A stretch of 64,000 bases of DNA from an uncultured Erysipelotrichaceae bacterium (lineage in GTDB: Bacteria > Bacillota_I > Bacilli_A > Erysipelotrichales > Coprobacillaceae). Within the stretch, counting starts at the first letter, position 1, and each line of letters starts with the position of its first letter. The stretch is taken from the NCBI GenBank assembly GCA_910588075.1, contig CAJUOS010000005.1, positions 1-64,000 of the forward strand. Direction: 5' to 3'. The position numbers and the translations under genes are program-made. Shown here in pieces: positions 60,983 to 64,000 of this stretch. The notes below the pieces were generated by a model. The model was not told the DNA's origin. It made no database searches and saw only the letters and a list, made by a program, of their open reading frames with translations.

Positions 60983-61738
60983 TTATTTTAAAAATTTTAT
61001 GTCCTCAGTTATATCAATTCCTAATTTTTTTAAATAATTTAAGGCTTCATTATAAGTTTTCAAATCTAGTAGTGCTGAGCTTTCATGAGCATCTGTACCT
61101 ATAATAACTTTATTTCCTATTTTTTGAACTATTTTAAAGAAAACGTCATTTGGATATTGTCGATGTGTAGAAAAACCTAATAAATTAAATTCTAATGGAA
61201 TATCTAATTTTTTAGCTTCTAAACATAGTCTTGTCATTTCTTGTGTATAAAATGAATCATATATATCATAATTTGCTAGGTCAGGATGTGCCAAATAACT
61301 ATATAAGCCTGTTCTTAATCCTTTAATACAGCTATCAACATATTTGGTTAATTGTTGTTGAGTCAAAGATCTTCCAAAATAAATACCTGTTTCATCTTCA
61401 TCAAAGTGATTTCCTAATATAAGATAATCTAATTTATATTCTTTGACTATCTTTTCTAACCATGGCATATATTTTTCAAAATATTCACATTCTAAACCTA
61501 TTTTAATAGATATCTTATCTTTATATTTTTCTCTAAGTTGTTTTAAAATATTCACATATCCTTCTAATTTATCTTCTTCCATTCGCATTGATGAATGAAA
61601 AGAAGAATCATAATGCCAAGGAGAATGATCACTAAATCCTAATTCTGTATATCCAGATTGAATAGCTGCTAAAATATACTCTTCTTCTGTATCCATTGCA
61701 TGATAGCATCTTTTTGTATGTGTATGATAATTCTTCAT
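60983..61738 (-). CDS. PHP-family phosphatase (histidinol-phosphatase HisJ-like)
   Basis: Metal-dependent phosphoesterase of 251 residues with the PHP motifs NYHTHTKRC, GFSDHSPW, the Glu in GLECEYF, LGNHF, LAHPDL and GTDAHESS. The family's named member is HisK/HisJ histidinol phosphatase, but no other histidine gene lies nearby, so a different phosphate ester is possible. The start is ATG 61738, after AAGGAG; a TTG three codons upstream is rejected. An extended -10 element TGTTATAAT at 61765-61773 is a likely promoter. Confidence 0.88.
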   Translation of the reverse strand: MKNYHTHTKRCYHAMDTEEEYILAAIQSGYTELGFSDHSPWHYDSSFHSSMRMEEDKLEGYVNILKQLREKYKDKISIKIGLECEYFEKYMPWLEKIVKEYKLDYLILGNHFDEDETGIYFGRSLTQQQLTKYVDSCIKGLRTGLYSYLAHPDLANYDIYDSFYTQEMTRLCLEAKKLDIPLEFNLLGFSTHRQYPNDVFFKIVQKIGNKVIIGTDAHESSALLDLKTYNEALNYLKKLGIDITEDIKFLK

Positions 61739-61764
61739 TATTGTCAACTCCTTATTATTGAAAT

Positions 61765-61773
61765 ATTATAACA
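61765..61773 (-). promoter_or_regulatory. Extended -10 promoter of the PHP phosphatase gene
   Basis: TGTTATAAT on the minus strand about 27 bases before the ATG; the -35 region is poorly conserved. Confidence 0.5.
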
Positions 61774-61844
61774 CAATCCTTTTGAAATATAATACATATA
61801 CTCAAAAAGATTTTAAGATTGATTTGAAAGTTTACATATTATTA

Positions 61845-61903
61845 TAAAAAAACACAGAAATAATAAATAGCAATATTGTATAATTACTATATCATCTCTA
61901 TGT
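61845..61903 (-). terminator. Probable terminator of the thrC-thrB operon
   Basis: A long imperfect stem (arms about 61852-61871 and 61886-61903, several G-U pairs and mismatches) begins 12 bases after the thrB stop and is followed on the minus strand by seven T. Confidence 0.6.
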
Positions 61904-61914
61904 TTAAATTGATT

Positions 61915-62808
61915 TTATTCATAATCACATGTATATCCACGCATATCTAATTCTAACTTTTCAACTTGCCATTCATCAATAAGACTTCCAAGCTCTTCTT
62001 TTAATCTAACAACACCTTTTGTATCTTCAGCTTTAATTAAAGCCATAATTGTAGGTCCTGCACCAGATAAATAAGCCCCTAAAACTTTTTTATCATTTTC
62101 TAAAACTTCCATAATTTCTTTAAATCCTTGAATAAGATCTCCACGATATGGTTGATGTAAACGATCTTTAAATCCAAGTTTTAGACCTTCATCATATCCA
62201 TTAATTAAAGAAGCAACCATTAAAGCAAGATGCGAAACATTTTTAATAGCATCTGATCTTGGCAAAATTTGTGGTAAAACTGAACGAGACTTTTCTGTTG
62301 ATAGAGTAAATGGTGGAATAAATGCTACAAAACGATAATCATGTTTGACTGGAATGTTTAAAGTTGTTACGTGATCTGTTTCCATAACAGATACAGTTAA
62401 TCCTCCAAAAATAGCTGGAGCCACATTATCTGGATGCCCCTCAATTTTTGTTGCTAATTCTAAAATTTCCTGTCTATCATTATAACGATCTTGAAATGCA
62501 TAAGCTCCTACAATACCTGCAACTATACATGTAGAACTACTCCCTAAACCTCTTGTATAAGGGACATCTCCACTACATTCAATACGTAAACCTTTAAAAT
62601 CTAATCCACAAGCTTTTGCTCCTTCTACAAAGGCTTGATAAGTCATATTTTCTTCATTACAAAATTGTTCTGGACAACCTATAATTTCTAAACCATTTTC
62701 AATTAATTCAAATACAAATGTATTATAAAGAGTAACTGCTAACCCCGCAACATCAAATCCTGGTCCTAAGTTTGCACTTGTTGCAGGAACTTTTACTTTT
62801 ACTTTCAT
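61915..62808 (-). CDS. thrB: Homoserine kinase
   Basis: GHMP kinase that phosphorylates homoserine in threonine synthesis. The 297 residues have VKVPATSANLGPGFDVAGLA, the ATP-loop GLGSSSTCIVAG with the phosphate-binding glycines and serines, and the C-terminal GAYLSGAGPTIMAL. AAGGAG sits seven bases before the ATG at 62808, inside the end of thrC, and one base separates the two genes. A longer frame to 62835 is not supported. Confidence 0.97.
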   Translation of the reverse strand: MKVKVKVPATSANLGPGFDVAGLAVTLYNTFVFELIENGLEIIGCPEQFCNEENMTYQAFVEGAKACGLDFKGLRIECSGDVPYTRGLGSSSTCIVAGIVGAYAFQDRYNDRQEILELATKIEGHPDNVAPAIFGGLTVSVMETDHVTTLNIPVKHDYRFVAFIPPFTLSTEKSRSVLPQILPRSDAIKNVSHLALMVASLINGYDEGLKLGFKDRLHQPYRGDLIQGFKEIMEVLENDKKVLGAYLSGAGPTIMALIKAEDTKGVVRLKEELGSLIDEWQVEKLELDMRGYTCDYE

Positions 62809-62809
62809 T

Positions 62810-64000
62810 TTATAACTCCTTAATTTGTTCACCAATAAAATCTATAATAGATTCTTTATCAATGACTTTTGTATGTAAAACTTCTCTTTTATCAATTCCT
62901 TGTAATGGTTTTGGTACACTTACATTTGTTTTCTTATTTAATGCTTCAACAGCCTTGTACTCATCTAATTTTTCTCCTGAAATAGCTTGATAAACAGAAC
63001 CAGGGAATTTATATGGTGAAGCTGTTGATAAAAGAATTGTTTTTGTTTGATCATTTGTTTCTTTTTGATATTGTTTATAAACACCATATCCAATTGCTGT
63101 ATGTGTATCTAATAAATATCCAGTATCACGATAACATTGACCAACAACTTCTAAAACTTTATCTTCATCAAGATAACCAGCAGTAAAATATCTTTGGACT
63201 TTCTTGAATACATCATCATCTACTTCATAAACTCCTGTTTCATTAAGTTGATCCATATATTTTTTAACCAATGAAGCATCTTCACATAAGAAATAGACAA
63301 GTCTTTCTAAATTACTTGATACCAAAATATCCATTGCAGGAGCATTTGTTTTATAAAATTCTCTATTTGCATCATATCGACCAGTATTAAAGAAATCAGT
63401 TAAAATATTATTTTTATTTGAAGCTACAATAAATCTTTGAATTGGTAATCCCATATTTTTAGCAATATATCCAGCTAAACAGTTTCCAAAATTTCCACTT
63501 GGAATAGTGAAATTTACTTCTTCTCCTAATTCTATCTCTTTATTTTTAACTAATGTTAAATATGAATAGAAATAGTAAACAATTTGTGGAATTAATCTTC
63601 CTATATTAATTGAGTTTGCTGATGAAAGAAAAACATGATGTTGTTCACATAAGTCTTTAAGTTCTTGAGAATTAAATGCTTTTTTAACTGCTGTTTGAGC
63701 ATCATCAAAATTTCCTCTAATTCCAATAACATCAACATTATGACCAGTTTGTATAACCATTTGTTGTTTTTGTACTGGTGAAACACCATCAATAGGATAA
63801 AAAACTTTTATTGATGTTCCCTCAACATCTTTAAAACCTTCTAATGCTGCTTTTCCAGTATCTCCAGAAGTTGCAGCTAAAATCATAACTTCTCTTTCTT
63901 CCCCTTTTTGTTTTAAAGAAAAAGTCATAAAATATGGTAATAATGATAAAGCCATATCTTTAAATGCTGCTGTTGGTCCTTGGAAAAGTTCAGTTATATA
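62810..64000 (-). CDS. thrC: Threonine synthase (5' end beyond the window)
   Basis: PLP enzyme that converts phosphohomoserine to threonine. The frame stays open to the last base; the extra codons upstream of 63955 encode ITELFQGPTAAFKD, and the lysine of that AFKD motif is the PLP ligand, so the true start is outside the window and about 100 residues are missing. TSGDTGKAALEGF, FTIPSGNFGNCLAGY and the late STASPYKF block are typical. It is coupled to thrB; the aspartate-pathway genes upstream cannot be seen. Confidence 0.96.
   Translation of the reverse strand, partial: YITELFQGPTAAFKDMALSLLPYFMTFSLKQKGEEREVMILAATSGDTGKAALEGFKDVEGTSIKVFYPIDGVSPVQKQQMVIQTGHNVDVIGIRGNFDDAQTAVKKAFNSQELKDLCEQHHVFLSSANSINIGRLIPQIVYYFYSYLTLVKNKEIELGEEVNFTIPSGNFGNCLAGYIAKNMGLPIQRFIVASNKNNILTDFFNTGRYDANREFYKTNAPAMDILVSSNLERLVYFLCEDASLVKKYMDQLNETGVYEVDDDVFKKVQRYFTAGYLDEDKVLEVVGQCYRDTGYLLDTHTAIGYGVYKQYQKETNDQTKTILLSTASPYKFPGSVYQAISGEKLDEYKAVEALNKKTNVSVPKPLQGIDKREVLHTKVIDKESIIDFIGEQIKEL

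Noticed and set aside
1..64000. CRISPR arrays, prophage modules, rRNA or tRNA genes
   Set aside because: No regularly spaced repeats, no phage structural or integrase genes and no cloverleaf-like GC-rich segments were seen on either strand.

Overview
The window is AT-rich (roughly 30% G+C by eye), densely packed and free of rRNA or tRNA genes that I can recognise. Gene content and protein style (pth-mfd order, PTS components, Opp peptide importer, QueT, RNase J, PerR-rubrerythrin, IS1182-type transposase, glycogen phosphorylase/branching enzyme) point to a low-GC, host-associated, fermentative Firmicute, most likely Erysipelotrichia/Coprobacillaceae. That placement is inference from gene content, not a database match.

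Layout. 1-6150: minus-strand pulA-pth-mfd. 6317-12100: a sugar-uptake region with a stand-alone PTS EIIA on the plus strand facing a minus-strand group of a small membrane protein, a glucose-superfamily EIIBC, an RpiR/MurR regulator and two alpha/beta-hydrolases. 12115-16400: glgB-glgP. 16487-26100: NdpA-like protein, YaaA, an Rpn-type nuclease, DJ-1/PfpI protein, AI-2E exporter, nitroreductase, pepT-aminotransferase pair, LysR regulator and a YczE/YitT-type membrane protein. 26209-33122: M24 peptidase and oppBCDFA. 33303-43505: MscS channel, DegV, RNase J plus a degenerate phosphoesterase, phosphoesterase-RpiR pair, an EIIB-like two-domain protein, HflX, a YlbJ-like membrane protein, perR-rbr. 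43511-45237: one IS1182-family insertion with a 19-bp target duplication. 45357-53264: HAD phosphatase, an aroE(fused to GNAT)-rdgB-trmL-membrane protein operon, ChbG/YdjC deacetylase, TfoX-like protein, a second EIIB-like two-domain protein with a LacA-type acetyltransferase, PepF. 53459-64000: PepP, second AI-2E exporter, QueT, 6-phospho-beta-glucosidase, an unknown three-gene operon, a PHP phosphatase and thrC-thrB (thrC runs off the window).

How it works together. Carbohydrate genes (PTS, glycogen enzymes, pullulanase, GH1 phospho-glucosidase) and peptide genes (Opp importer, PepT, PepF, two M24 peptidases) dominate, as expected for a gut-type fermenter. Oxygen defence is represented by perR-rbr.

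The most interesting signals are: (i) two divergent paralogues of an apparently uncharacterised architecture, an N-terminal domain of about 100 residues fused to a lactose/cellobiose-type PTS EIIB domain with its cysteine preserved; (ii) an identical bipartite element, AAACTCCA-N26-ACTCCAACA, just downstream of the likely promoters of the EIIA gene and of the EIIBC operon about 5.5 kb away; (iii) an IS1182 element that duplicated the rubrerythrin terminator and carries, at its left end, a terminator built from its own inverted repeat plus a segment complementary to the transposase ribosome-binding site; (iv) a GNAT-shikimate dehydrogenase fusion; and (v) two probable pseudoenzymes, an alpha/beta-hydrolase without its serine and a phosphoesterase lacking several metal ligands. 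Function statements are from motif recognition and context only; no searches were run.
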